Shown piece after piece: positions 1 through 7,565 of a stretch of 64,000 nucleotides of DNA. How positions within the stretch are numbered: position 1 is the first letter of the stretch; every line of letters starts with the position of its first letter. This DNA comes from CAVSIS01 sp963814875 (GTDB taxonomy: Bacteria > Acidobacteriota > Thermoanaerobaculia > Thermoanaerobaculales > Sulfomarinibacteraceae). The notes beneath the pieces are model-generated. The model was not told the origin of the DNA. It searched no databases and saw only the letters and a program-made list of their open reading frames with translations. The position numbers and the translations under genes were made by a program. The stretch covers positions 1 to 64,000 of the forward strand of contig CAWFFJ010000041.1 of NCBI GenBank assembly GCA_963814875.1, in the 5' to 3' direction.

Positions 1-85
1 ATCCGAGCGTTCCGAGCGCACCCGAAATGGCTTCGAGTGCCCCGGCATCGTCATCGACGGCAAGGACCGTCCCTCGACTGCTCAT
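1..85 (-). CDS. Response regulator receiver domain, N-terminal fragment cut by window edge
   Basis: Reading leftwards from an ATG at 85, the frame encodes about 28 residues beginning MSSRGTVLAVDDDAGALEA. This matches the first beta strand and acidic DD(D) pocket of a CheY-like receiver. Only the start is visible, so the phosphoacceptor Asp and any output domain lie outside. It is divergent from the isochorismatase-like gene at 240, and the 154 bp between them would hold both promoters. The family call rests on the short VLAVDDD motif alone. Confidence 0.6.
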   Translation of the reverse strand, partial: MSSRGTVLAVDDDAGALEAISGALGTLG

Positions 86-140
86 CCTGTGTCGCCCCCG
101 TTTCAGACCCGTTGGTAGAGTACACCAGGGCAGAGGCATG

Positions 141-190
141 GATCTACAGTTCTTATCCGACTTTCATGTCGGAAGCGGCGGATTAAACTG
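141..190 (+). promoter_or_regulatory. Possible structured leader upstream of the hydrolase gene
   Basis: Two nested complementary pairs are visible. An inner hairpin has arms TCCGAC at 156-161 and GTCGGA at 168-173 with a six-base loop. An outer pair is CAGTT at 147-151 with AACTG at 186-190. The structure ends 49 bases before the start codon at 240, and a GGCGCC repeat pair follows it. I could not match it to a known riboswitch class; it may simply be a GC-rich hairpin. Confidence 0.3.
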
Positions 191-239
191 GCAACCCCGG
201 CGCCGGGCCCCCATACTCGGCGCCGTGGAGGACACGAAC

Positions 240-812
240 ATGTCGCGACATCCCGACATTCTCGACCGCCGGACCGCTGCCCTCGTGGTGGTCGACGTGC
301 AGGGGCGTATCGACGCCGTCATGGGCAGCGGCGACCACCGACCGCGGATCCTCCTTCTAGCACGGACGTTCCGTCACCTTAACCTGCCCGTGCTGATGAC
401 CGAGCAGTACCCCCGAGGTCTGGGGGCGACGCTGCCCGAGATCGCCGAGGCGTGTGCCACAACGCCGTTTGAGAAGATGACCTTTTCCTGCGCCGAGGAC
501 GACGGGTTTCTCACCGCGCTGAGCGAGACCGGTCGCCGCCAGATCGTCGTGGTCGGCATCGAGGCCCACGTCTGCGTGGCCCAGACCGCTCTCGACCTTC
601 TCCATGCGGGCTACCAGGTGCACGTGCCGCACGACGCGGTGTCGTCCCGGCGCGCGGTGGACTGTCGGCACGCTCTCGAGCGGCTCGCACGGACCGGCGC
701 GATCGTCACCAGCACCGAGTCGTGCCTGTTCGAGCTCCTGCACCACTGCGGCGACGAGGACTTCCGATGGGTTTCTCGGGCCCTGAAGGAGATCCCGGTC
801 GTGAGTCCCTGA
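240..812 (+). CDS. Isochorismatase-like cysteine hydrolase
   Basis: A 190-residue cytoplasmic hydrolase of the isochorismatase/nicotinamidase superfamily. The triad is visible: Asp19 in VVVDVQ, Lys79 in FEKMTF and the nucleophile Cys112 in GIEAHVCV, with the usual GxEAHxCV context. The frame is open from position 27, but ATG 240 is chosen because GGAG sits just upstream and homologues begin near the first beta strand. Substrate cannot be read from the sequence; these proteins act on amide or vinyl-ether bonds of small molecules. The next gene, a deaminase, starts 51 bases after the stop but appears to have its own -10 element. Confidence 0.85.
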   Translation: MSRHPDILDRRTAALVVVDVQGRIDAVMGSGDHRPRILLLARTFRHLNLPVLMTEQYPRGLGATLPEIAEACATTPFEKMTFSCAEDDGFLTALSETGRRQIVVVGIEAHVCVAQTALDLLHAGYQVHVPHDAVSSRRAVDCRHALERLARTGAIVTSTESCLFELLHHCGDEDFRWVSRALKEIPVVSP

Positions 813-821
813 ACGGGGCGG

Positions 822-827
822 TACAAT
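822..827 (+). promoter_or_regulatory. Candidate -10 element for the mtaD-like gene
   Basis: TACAAT lies 36 bases before the ATG at 864, with a GGAGGAA ribosome-binding site at 854-860 in between. No good -35 hexamer is visible 16-18 bases upstream, so the assignment rests on the -10 match and position. Confidence 0.4.
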
Positions 828-863
828 GACCGCTCGGCCACTCGTTGGCCTGCGGAGGAAGCG

Positions 864-2186
864 ATGAACCAGCGAGCTGCCTGGGACCTCGTGGTGGTCG
901 GGTCGACCGTGCTCACGTTCGAGCCGGGTGCGGAACCGATCGTCAACGGCGCAGTCGCGATCGCCGATGGGCGCATCGTCGCCGTCGCGCCAGCCGAACA
1001 GCTGCTCGATCTCGCGCCCTCCGGTGCTCTGCTCGCAGCGACCGATTGCATCGTCATGCCGGGTCTCGTGAACACCCACGGCCATCTGGCGATGACCCTG
1101 CTGCGCGGCATGGCCGATGACCTCCCCCTCAGCACCTGGCTGGAGCAGCACATCTGGCCTGCGGAGCGGGAACACATGACCCGCGAGTCGATTCGACTCG
1201 GCACCGAACTGGCCGCCGCCGAGCAGCTGCTCGGCGGGGTCACGACGGCCACCGACATGTACTTCTTCGGCGACGAAGTCGCCGCGGTCCTCGCAGGGGC
1301 GGGCATGCGCGCAGTGGTCGCTGAGTCCCTGATCGACTTCCCGACACCGCGTTGTGCCACACCGGACGAGATGATGGAGAAGCAGCGCGAGCTGGCGGCG
1401 GCCTTCTCCGGGCACCCGCTGATCACACCATCGATCGCCGCCCACGCCCCCTACACCGTGTCTGCGGCCAACCTGGTGCGCGAAGCGGAGCTCGCCGAGG
1501 AGCTCGGCCTCTCGCTGCAGGTGCACCTTTCCGAGACCCGTTGGGAGGTCGAGAAGCTGCTCGCCGAGAAGGGCATGTCACCGGTCGCCTACCTCGCCGA
1601 CCTGGGTGTTCTCAGCGAACGCATGATCGCAGCCCACTGCGTTCACGTTTCGCGCGAGGATATCGACCTGCTCGCGGAGTTCGAGGTCGGCGTCGCCCAC
1701 AACCCGGTCAGCAACCTCAAGCTCGCGTCTGGTGTCGCTCCGGTTCCGGCGATGCTCACCCGTGGTGTGAAGGTCGGCCTGGGCACCGACGGTGCGGCGT
1801 CGAACAACACCCTCGACATGCTGCGCGACCTTCAGTTGGCCGCACTGCTGCACAAGGGAGTGAGTTCGGACCCGACCGTCCTGCCGGCGCGGGCGGCCCT
1901 TGAGATGGCCACTATCGGCGGCGCCCGGGTGCTCGGCCTCGACGACCGAATCGGTACGCTCTCCGAGGGCAAGGAAGCCGACTTGATCTGCATTTCGGTC
2001 GACCGCGCTCACGCATCGCCTCTGTACGACCCGTTCTCGCACCTCGTATACGCAGCGCGCGCCAGCGATGTGCGGCATGTGCTGGTTCGCGGCAAGCTGG
2101 TGGTCGGGGACGGCAAGCTACGCACCATCGACCTCGAGCGGATACGCGCGGAGGCCGCGGAGTTCGCGTTGCGTTTGCGGGCCTGA
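864..2186 (+). CDS. mtaD: 5-methylthioadenosine/S-adenosylhomocysteine deaminase-type amidohydrolase
   Basis: A 440-residue amidohydrolase of the ATZ/TRZ-like group that hydrolytically deaminates adenosine-type compounds. The metal site shows as the HGH of NTHGHLAM, further His in HLSET and AAHCVH, and the Asp of GTDGAASNN. The N-terminal and C-terminal segments (GSTVLTFEPG; VRGKLVVGDGK) form the small beta-sandwich typical of the family. Full length is normal. Start ATG 864 has a strong GGAGG six bases upstream. The narrower choice among SAH, MTA or other adenosine-like substrates, or guanine or chlorohydrolase relatives, cannot be decided from motifs. Confidence 0.85.
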   Translation: MNQRAAWDLVVVGSTVLTFEPGAEPIVNGAVAIADGRIVAVAPAEQLLDLAPSGALLAATDCIVMPGLVNTHGHLAMTLLRGMADDLPLSTWLEQHIWPAEREHMTRESIRLGTELAAAEQLLGGVTTATDMYFFGDEVAAVLAGAGMRAVVAESLIDFPTPRCATPDEMMEKQRELAAAFSGHPLITPSIAAHAPYTVSAANLVREAELAEELGLSLQVHLSETRWEVEKLLAEKGMSPVAYLADLGVLSERMIAAHCVHVSREDIDLLAEFEVGVAHNPVSNLKLASGVAPVPAMLTRGVKVGLGTDGAASNNTLDMLRDLQLAALLHKGVSSDPTVLPARAALEMATIGGARVLGLDDRIGTLSEGKEADLICISVDRAHASPLYDPFSHLVYAARASDVRHVLVRGKLVVGDGKLRTIDLERIRAEAAEFALRLRA

Positions 2187-2207
2187 GGGCGGAGGGCCGG
2201 GGCAGGT

Positions 2208-2675
2208 CTAGCCTCCGCGTTCGATGTCCTCGACGCGCTTGCGAATGTCCTCCGAGCTCAGACGGATCTTCACCGGCCCGTGGCGGCGCCGTGGCGCCTC
2301 CACCGGCACTCCCTGCTTGGTGGTAACGTCGGGGGTTTCAGCCGGTGCAGGGTAGGCACGTTGCAGGGCATCGACATCCTTCTCGGACAGGCCCACGAAC
2401 TCGAGCCCCGCCCGATAGAGCAGGTTGGCTCCATCCCCACTGTCGGGACGCATCGCGGCCGCGCGACAGCGCAGCACCTTCGCACGCACGCGCACCTGCC
2501 CGTCCTCGAGTGGCAGCCAGATGTCGCACTCGACCGACGGCCTCAGCGCAGACGGCACCTCGACCTGCACCCCGAAGGGAGAGATGTCCACAATGCGGGC
2601 CGGAACCGTCGCCTTGACCTTGCCGAACAGGTCTTCTTCGATCCGATGACGCGCAACCTTGCGGCGCTCGTTCAT
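2208..2675 (-). CDS. PilZ-domain protein, probable c-di-GMP receptor
   Basis: A 155-residue protein starting at ATG 2675, with GGAGG eight bases upstream. The PilZ signature is complete: an RxxxR near the N-terminus (RRKVAR, residues 4-9) and a DxSxxG motif (DISPFG) about 25 residues later. These are the residues that hold c-di-GMP in known PilZ structures. The final 40 residues are basic and probably flexible. It converges with mtaD (21-bp gap) and is divergent from the Usp gene. The only other trace of c-di-GMP signalling in the window is the degraded EAL gene near 13.4 kb. Confidence 0.85.
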   Translation of the reverse strand: MNERRKVARHRIEEDLFGKVKATVPARIVDISPFGVQVEVPSALRPSVECDIWLPLEDGQVRVRAKVLRCRAAAMRPDSGDGANLLYRAGLEFVGLSEKDVDALQRAYPAPAETPDVTTKQGVPVEAPRRRHGPVKIRLSSEDIRKRVEDIERGG

Positions 2676-2828
2676 GACGTGTCCCTCCACGTGACAGTTC
2701 GTCGTCGCCAGCTCGCCACCCGCCCCGCTCCCCCCGAAGAGCCTCCCTCGCCCGAGCTCGCCTCTGGCGATCATTCTGCTCTGAACCGGGTCGAACAGAT
2801 CGAGTGTAGCACCCGTGTCGACCAGCCG

Positions 2829-2834
2829 TATACT
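2829..2834 (+). promoter_or_regulatory. Candidate -10 element for the universal stress gene
   Basis: TATACT, 16 bases upstream of the ATG at 2851, followed by GGAGG at 2841-2845. The spacing suits a short leader. No convincing -35 is seen. Confidence 0.45.
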
Positions 2835-2850
2835 GCGGACGGAGGTGGCC

Positions 2851-3750
2851 ATGTCCGAGCTCAGACCGCGACGGATCCTGGTGCCCACCGACTTCTCGCC
2901 GACCGCCCGTGCCGCTCTCGATCTCGCCGCGACCCTCGCCCGCGGCTTCGACGCGGAGATCCACGTCCTGCACGTGCGCGTTCTGCTCGATGATCCCCAC
3001 CTCGAGGAGCAGGAGCGGGCGGAGGTCCAGCGCCTGCTGGCGGCGAGCGACGGCAGCGCCAGGGCGGCCCTCGGACGCGACGCCGAAGGTCGCGACGGTC
3101 TTGCCGTCACCACCCACCTCGTGCGCGGCATTTCTCCTGCTGAGACCATCGTGGAGACCTGCACAAGCCTCGCTTGCGATCTTGTCGTGATGGGCACCCA
3201 CGGAAGGCGGGGAGTCACCCACGCGCTGGTTGGATCTGTGGCTGAGGGCGTGGTGCGGACCGCTCCGGCTCCTGTCCTCACCGTCGGACCGCACGCGGTG
3301 CCTCCCCCGGACCGGATCAGCTCCCTGCTGGTGTCTCATGACTTCTCGCGTCACTCCGAGGACGCGATCCGCGTCGCGGCGGTCTGGGCGAGCACTTTCG
3401 CAGCACGTGTCACTCTGCTGCACATCGTTGAACCGATGATCTATCCAGAGTTTTACGCCGTCGACGTGCTCCCGGAAAAGACCATGGCGGACGTTCGAGC
3501 GCGTTCCGAGGAGGCCCTTCGCGAGGTTGCGGACCGGCTTCTGCTTGGGGTTGAGCACGACGTCCAGGTCGAGAGCGGCCGCGCATGGGAGCGGATTGTC
3601 GCGCGTGCGACCCGGCCCGACTTCGATCTCGCGGTCATCGGTGGACGGGGGCTGAGCGCGCTCGAACACCTGCTGCTCGGCTCGGTGGCCGACAACGTCC
3701 TGCGACGGGCGCAGCTGCCGCTGCTGACGGTGCACTCGCCTCGCACCTGA
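2851..3750 (+). CDS. Tandem universal stress protein (two Usp domains)
   Basis: The 299-residue protein has two Usp domains of about 145 residues each. Each ends in the ATP-binding pattern G-2x-G-9x-G-S: GTHGRRGVTHALVGS in the first and GGRGLSALEHLLLGS in the second, so both halves look able to bind ATP. The start is placed at ATG 2851 behind GGAGG rather than at the earlier in-frame position 2815, which lies upstream of the -10 element. Tandem Usp proteins are cytoplasmic stress-response factors of poorly defined biochemistry. The stop is only 7 bp from the stop of the convergent pth gene. Confidence 0.9.
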   Translation: MSELRPRRILVPTDFSPTARAALDLAATLARGFDAEIHVLHVRVLLDDPHLEEQERAEVQRLLAASDGSARAALGRDAEGRDGLAVTTHLVRGISPAETIVETCTSLACDLVVMGTHGRRGVTHALVGSVAEGVVRTAPAPVLTVGPHAVPPPDRISSLLVSHDFSRHSEDAIRVAAVWASTFAARVTLLHIVEPMIYPEFYAVDVLPEKTMADVRARSEEALREVADRLLLGVEHDVQVESGRAWERIVARATRPDFDLAVIGGRGLSALEHLLLGSVADNVLRRAQLPLLTVHSPRT

Positions 3751-3757
3751 CTCCGGC

Positions 3758-4348
3758 TCAAGGGACCACGGGCCCGTCCTCGCCGACGTCGGGCGGACGC
3801 CGGTTGACCTCCGCCATCGCCTGCTCGACCCCCAGCTCGAGGACGGTCAGGACTGCACCCGCCGCCCGCACAATGGTGCCGTCCACGTTCGCCAGCTCGT
3901 CATCCCCGAAAGGCGACAGGACCCACGCGGCGAGATCCTCACCCACCACGGCACCCCGAATCCCGACCCGAAGGCGAGGGAACCCGGTTCCGATCCGGTC
4001 GACGATGTCACGCAGGCCGTTGTGCGTCCCGGCCCCCCCTGACGGGCGCAGGCGCAGGCGCCCGAGCGGCAGGTCGAGATCATCCGAGACCACCAGCAGA
4101 GCGTCGGGCTCGAGCTCGAGGGCGTCGAGCAGCTCCTCGACGGCTGCGCCGGACGCGTTCATGAAGGTCTGCGGATGAGCCAGCCACAGCCCGCCCGCGT
4201 GCTCCACCCTGCTGAGCGAAGGGCCGGGCCACGGCTGTGCGACGAGCCGCCGCGAGACCGTCTCCACGACCCGGAACCCGACATTGTGCCGAGTAGCCGC
4301 ATAGTGCGAGCCGGGGTTGCCGAGGCCGACCACGAGCCGGACCGTCAT
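3758..4348 (-). CDS. pth: Peptidyl-tRNA hydrolase
   Basis: A 196-residue Pth that frees tRNA from prematurely released peptidyl-tRNA. The family motifs are present: GLGNPG at the N-terminus, the catalytic His in TRHNVGF, Asn in PQTFMNASG, Asp in SDDLDLPLGR and His in GAGTHNGL. ATG 4348 is preferred; a GTG three codons earlier (4357) is possible but has GAGG only one base away. It is the last gene of the minus-strand tRNA-Gln - prs - rplY - pth group, separated from rplY by 148 bp that hold a strong hairpin. Confidence 0.95.
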   Translation of the reverse strand: MTVRLVVGLGNPGSHYAATRHNVGFRVVETVSRRLVAQPWPGPSLSRVEHAGGLWLAHPQTFMNASGAAVEELLDALELEPDALLVVSDDLDLPLGRLRLRPSGGAGTHNGLRDIVDRIGTGFPRLRVGIRGAVVGEDLAAWVLSPFGDDELANVDGTIVRAAGAVLTVLELGVEQAMAEVNRRPPDVGEDGPVVP

Positions 4349-4436
4349 GTCCGACACGCCTCGTCAGGCCCACCACCGTACGGGTAGAGGCCGCCACAGG
4401 GCCGGTGCGTGCACGGGTGCTGAACACTACGGAGGC

Positions 4437-4469
4437 ACGTGACGGCCGGCGGACCGCCGGCCGTCACGT
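4437..4469. repeat. 16-bp perfect hairpin between rplY and pth
   Basis: The arms 4437-4452 and 4454-4469 are perfect reverse complements around a single central A at 4453 (ACGTGACGGCCGGCGG and its complement). The real loop must use a few of the inner pairs. No T-run follows on either strand, so it is not a classic intrinsic terminator. On the rplY-pth transcript it could limit read-through or act as a processing or stabilising stem. Confidence 0.6.
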
Positions 4470-4496
4470 CACGCTTGTCCGTGGGGCAATCGGGGA

Positions 4497-5189
4497 TCAG
4501 GACTCGTCGTCCTCCTGGTCCCTGCCGCGGGATCGGATGACCTCCGGCTCGGCCGACTCGGTGATGACGGCGGCCGCTGCTGCCGCCGCACTCTCCTCTT
4601 CCTCCGCCGAAGGACCGCGCGGTTCCGCAACCAGAACCACGACCCGACCCGCGTCTTCGAGGAACCGAGCGGAGGACGGCAGCTTTCCCTTGAGCTCGGC
4701 GACGGTGATGTGTTCACCAATGTCGAGGTTGGAAATGTCGACCTCGAGCCGGTCGAACATTTCTCGGGGCAGCACCTCGACGTCGAGCTCGCGGGTCACG
4801 AACTCGACCAGCCCGCCGTGGCGGACGCCGACACAGTCACCGCTGAGCTCGACCGGAATCGTGACGCTCAGCTTGTGGCCCTCCATCACGCGGATGAAGT
4901 CGATGTGTTTGAAGTGGCGCGAGATCGGATCGACCTGGAGGTCCTTGATCATGGCCTGGCGCTCCTGGTCGCTGCCGGCCAGCTTGAGCAGGAAGATGGT
5001 GTTCTCACCCGACTCCTGCTTGAGGATCTCCTGTACCGCCCTCTCCTCGACGCTGATGGTCACCGGGTCCATGCCGCCGCCGTAGAGGACGGCCGGCACC
5101 TTGCCCGACCGGCGGAGACGCACCGACTCGGCCCTGCCCCGGCCCTCGCGGCTCTCCACGGTGATGACGATGTCCTTGCTCTGGCTCAT
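4497..5189 (-). CDS. rplY: 50S ribosomal protein L25/Ctc
   Basis: A 230-residue long-form L25 that binds 5S rRNA. The N-terminal L25 beta-barrel includes GRAESVRLRRSGKVPAVLYG, followed by the C-terminal TL5/CTC domain through about residue 195. The last 35 residues are an Ala/Glu-rich acidic tail with a run of eight Ala, which is common in long-form Ctc proteins. ATG 5189 is chosen with AGGGAG upstream, and the open frame before it is not needed. It follows prs by 38 bp in the same direction, the usual prs-rplY-pth order. Confidence 0.95.
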   Translation of the reverse strand: MSQSKDIVITVESREGRGRAESVRLRRSGKVPAVLYGGGMDPVTISVEERAVQEILKQESGENTIFLLKLAGSDQERQAMIKDLQVDPISRHFKHIDFIRVMEGHKLSVTIPVELSGDCVGVRHGGLVEFVTRELDVEVLPREMFDRLEVDISNLDIGEHITVAELKGKLPSSARFLEDAGRVVVLVAEPRGPSAEEEESAAAAAAAVITESAEPEVIRSRGRDQEDDES

Positions 5190-5227
5190 GGTCTGAACTC
5201 CCTCTGTCGCCTTCGTGGCGCTCGCTG

Positions 5228-6175
5228 CTATACGAACAGGCTCGACACCGAGGCACCCTCGTGGATCCGTCGGATCGCCTCGCCGAGGAGGACCGCCAGC
5301 GAGAGTTGCTCGATCTTCTCGCAGGCCGCCGCCGCAGCGCTGAGGGGCAGGGTGTCGGTCACCAGGACCTTGTCGATGGGGCTCGCCTCGATCCGCTCGA
5401 TGGCAGGCCCCGAGAACACCGGGTGGACGGCGCACGCAGACACCGACCGCGCCCCGCGCTCCATCAGGGCCTCGGCGGTCTTCACCAGGGTCCCTGCAGT
5501 GTCGATGATGTCGTCGATCACGACGCAGTCGCGATCACTCACCTCACCGATGACGTTCATGATTTCGGCCTTGTTGGCCTCGGGTCGGCGCTTGTCCATG
5601 ATCGCCAGGTCGGCCTTGAGCCGTTTGGCGAAGGCGCGCGCCCGCTCGACCCCGCCGGCGTCGGGGGAGACCAGGGTCAGGCGGTCGAGGCCTTTGGCCC
5701 GGATCGCGTCGATCAGCACCGGTGCGGCGTAGAGATGGTCCACAGGGATATCGAAGAAACCCTGAATCTGTGCCGCGTGGAGGTCGATGGTGAGCACGCG
5801 GCCGGCGCCCGCGGTGGTGATCAGGTTGGCGATCAGCTTGGCGGTAATCGGAACCCGCGGGGCGTCCTTGCGGTCCTGCCGTGCATAGCCCATGTACGGC
5901 ATCACCACGCACACGCGGCTCGGCGAGGCGCGACGGAAGGCATCGAGGATGATCAGCAACTCGACCAGCGACTCGTTCGACGGCCGTCCCGTCGGCTGCA
6001 CGATGAAGGCGTCGCCGCCGCGCACGTTGTCCTGGATCTGGCAGAAGATCTCCCCGTCGGAGAAGTTTCCGAGCTTGAGGCTGCCCATCCCGATCTGGAG
6101 GTAGTCGCAGATCGCTGCGCTCAGGGCCGGGTGGGCGCGCCCGGAGAAGACCTGGAGCGGGTGTTCCTTCAACAT
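5228..6175 (-). CDS. prs: Ribose-phosphate pyrophosphokinase
   Basis: A 315-residue PRPP synthase that makes phosphoribosyl pyrophosphate from ribose-5-phosphate and ATP for nucleotide, His and Trp synthesis. Visible motifs are the FSDGE and YARQDRK segments of the ATP site, DLHAAQIQGFF with the catalytic histidine region, and the PRPP loop VVIDDIIDTAGTL. Length is normal for the class I enzyme. The gene begins 18 bp after the end of tRNA-Gln, so the tRNA is probably processed from the same transcript. Confidence 0.97.
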   Translation of the reverse strand: MLKEHPLQVFSGRAHPALSAAICDYLQIGMGSLKLGNFSDGEIFCQIQDNVRGGDAFIVQPTGRPSNESLVELLIILDAFRRASPSRVCVVMPYMGYARQDRKDAPRVPITAKLIANLITTAGAGRVLTIDLHAAQIQGFFDIPVDHLYAAPVLIDAIRAKGLDRLTLVSPDAGGVERARAFAKRLKADLAIMDKRRPEANKAEIMNVIGEVSDRDCVVIDDIIDTAGTLVKTAEALMERGARSVSACAVHPVFSGPAIERIEASPIDKVLVTDTLPLSAAAAACEKIEQLSLAVLLGEAIRRIHEGASVSSLFV

Positions 6176-6193
6176 GACTGCCGTCGCCTTCCC

Positions 6194-6268
6194 TGGCTGG
6201 GGCGGCAGGATTCGAACCTGCGAATGCCGGTTCCAAAGACCGGTGGCTTACCGCTTGCCGACGCCCCA
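6194..6268 (-). tRNA. tRNA-Gln (anticodon TTG), CCA encoded
   Basis: A full cloverleaf reads on the minus strand. The acceptor arms TGGGGCG and CGCCCCA pair, the anticodon stem CCGGT/ACCGG encloses loop CTTTGGA (anticodon TTG, reading CAA), the T-arm GCAGG-TTCGAAT-CCTGC is canonical, and the discriminator G is followed by an encoded CCA. The first pair is T-A, as often in tRNA-Gln. It heads the prs - rplY - pth group. Confidence 0.97.
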
Positions 6269-6277
6269 AGCCGCCGA

Positions 6278-6283
6278 AGTATA
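6278..6283 (-). promoter_or_regulatory. Candidate -10 element for tRNA-Gln/prs
   Basis: TATACT on the minus strand, ending ten bases before the 5' end of the tRNA, which would put the transcription start two or three bases upstream of the mature tRNA. The -35 region is weak. On the plus strand the same gap carries TAGGCT at 6302-6307, a possible -10 for phhB. Confidence 0.45.
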
Positions 6284-6337
6284 GCTCATCAGCCGACGTG
6301 CTAGGCTGTTCGAGGCGACCCGCCGATGGAGGCCACA

Positions 6338-6673
6338 ATGTGTGACAACGAGCTCGTGATGCGCGCCTGCCGCCCAATCCCGCCCGGTACTCCGGCCCTG
6401 TCGGGCCACGACCTCGAGCACCTGCTGGGCCACGCCGAGGGATGGGAGAGAGTCGATGGCGCGATCACCAAGACCTTCGAGTTTTCTGACCACTACGAGA
6501 CCATGGCGTTCGTCAACGCTGTAGCCTGGATCTCGCACCGCGAGGACCACCACCCCGAGATGGTCGTTGGCTACAGCCGGTGCACCGTCAACTACAGCAC
6601 CCACAGCGTCAAGGGACTGTCCGAGAACGACTTCATCTGCGCCGCGAAGATCGACCACCTCGTCGAGGACTGA
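6338..6673 (+). CDS. phhB: 4a-hydroxytetrahydrobiopterin (pterin-4a-carbinolamine) dehydratase
   Basis: A 111-residue DCoH/PhhB protein that dehydrates the carbinolamine left after aromatic amino acid hydroxylation. The signature is clear: EDHHPEM, then Tyr at GYSRCTV, the TH of YSTHSVKG and the Asp of ENDF. ATG 6338 is used because GGAGG (6328-6332) lies five bases upstream. The earlier ATG at 6326 overlaps that site. No phenylalanine hydroxylase is in the window, so the role may instead be in molybdopterin or another pterin pathway, as proposed for stand-alone homologues. Confidence 0.93.
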   Translation: MCDNELVMRACRPIPPGTPALSGHDLEHLLGHAEGWERVDGAITKTFEFSDHYETMAFVNAVAWISHREDHHPEMVVGYSRCTVNYSTHSVKGLSENDFICAAKIDHLVED

Positions 6674-6677
6674 CACC

Positions 6678-7067
6678 GTGCCACGCTGCGGAACGACCCT
6701 CGCGGCTGCGGCGACGTGTCTCCTGGCGGTTGCGGGGTGCGGCAGTCCGTACGCCGATCTTCCCCCCGAGCAGCGTGCGGTCGCCGAGCGCGGCCGCCAG
6801 CTCTACGACCAATTCACCTGCGGCCGCTGCCACGGCGAAGACCGGAGCGGACAGCGCACGGCGCCGCCGCTGACCGGCATGGCAGCGCACTGGGACGAGC
6901 CCACCCTGATCCGCTACCTTCGTGATCCCGAGAGCGAACGCGGCCGCCACGCCCGCCTGCTCCAGCTCCGCGACACCTACACACTGACCATGCCGGCGAC
7001 GCCGGGCAGCGATCAGGAGCTCCACGAGCTCGCCGCCTACCTGTTCCTCGACCCGCCTGAGCGCTAG
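6678..7067 (+). CDS. Small lipoprotein c-type cytochrome
   Basis: A 129-residue protein starting at GTG 6678, four bases after the phhB stop, with GAGGA eight bases upstream. The N-terminus is a lipoprotein signal: a hydrophobic stretch ending in LLAVAGC, so Cys20 would be lipidated. One haem site is present, CGRCH at about residue 51, and Met in LTMPATPG is a plausible sixth ligand. It is probably an exported monohaem electron carrier. The spacing suggests co-transcription with phhB, with no evident functional link. Confidence 0.85.
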   Translation: MPRCGTTLAAAATCLLAVAGCGSPYADLPPEQRAVAERGRQLYDQFTCGRCHGEDRSGQRTAPPLTGMAAHWDEPTLIRYLRDPESERGRHARLLQLRDTYTLTMPATPGSDQELHELAAYLFLDPPER

Positions 7068-7233
7068 ATCACGACGCCGAAGGGCTTGTGCAGGATCACG
7101 GCGGACACCACCGGAACGCGAAGAACCACACCAGCCAGTGCATCTTCCAGCCGAACACTCCGATCTCGGAGCCAGGACAGACGAGCCACACGGTGCGGAA
7201 CGGCCACAGCACCGCCGATGCCAGCGCCCGCAT
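7064..7233 (-). pseudogene. Frameshifted small membrane protein
   Basis: From ATG 7233 (GGAG five bases upstream) the frame gives a basic/aromatic start, MRALASAVLWPFRTVW, then GWKMHWLVWFFAF and a premature stop. Shifting frame within the codons after WFF continues as VPVVSAVILHKPFGVVI and stops at 7064, completing a hydrophobic helix with a Lys-Pro-Phe-Gly end. The two halves together look like one 55-60-residue single-span protein broken by an indel. It could be a real mutation or a sequencing error. The end overlaps the convergent cytochrome gene by four bases. No family name is recognised. Confidence 0.5.
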
Positions 7234-7301
7234 CTGGCTCCGTGAACAGCACAGCGAATCGTGGTGGTGAATCCCTGTCACGGGCGCTACGATGGCTCGC
7301 G

Positions 7302-7565
7302 ATGTCGAGCATGCTCGCAGAGGCCTGGCGTCGGTTGTGTGCCGGCCGGACGGTGGTGAATGTCAGCGGCCTTCCCCGAAGCCAGCGCCCCGGCATCGGG
7401 TCTTCCTGGCATGACGAGGCGTGCCGTGTCGGAATCCCCGACCGTGCGCCGCCTCGAGAGAACCGGGCGTGGGAATTGGCGGAAGGGAGGGACTCGGACC
7501 GCGTGCGATCGTCAGTTCTCCGCCTTTCTTGGGATGAGTTGAGAGGAAGGGACGTTCGCAGATGA
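7302..7565 (+). CDS. Doubtful small ORF upstream of the TonB receptor
   Basis: An 87-codon frame begins MSSMLAEAWRRLC with a TACGAT hexamer at 7288-7293, eight bases before the ATG, and ends in an ATGA overlap with the receptor start at 7562. These positional features fit a real leaderless, translationally coupled gene. However, the protein is Arg/Ser-rich with no recognisable domain and could be chance coding in GC-rich DNA. The rest of the 328-bp stretch 7234-7561 shows nothing else. Confidence 0.25.
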   Translation: MSSMLAEAWRRLCAGRTVVNVSGLPRSQRPGIGSSWHDEACRVGIPDRAPPRENRAWELAEGRDSDRVRSSVLRLSWDELRGRDVRR

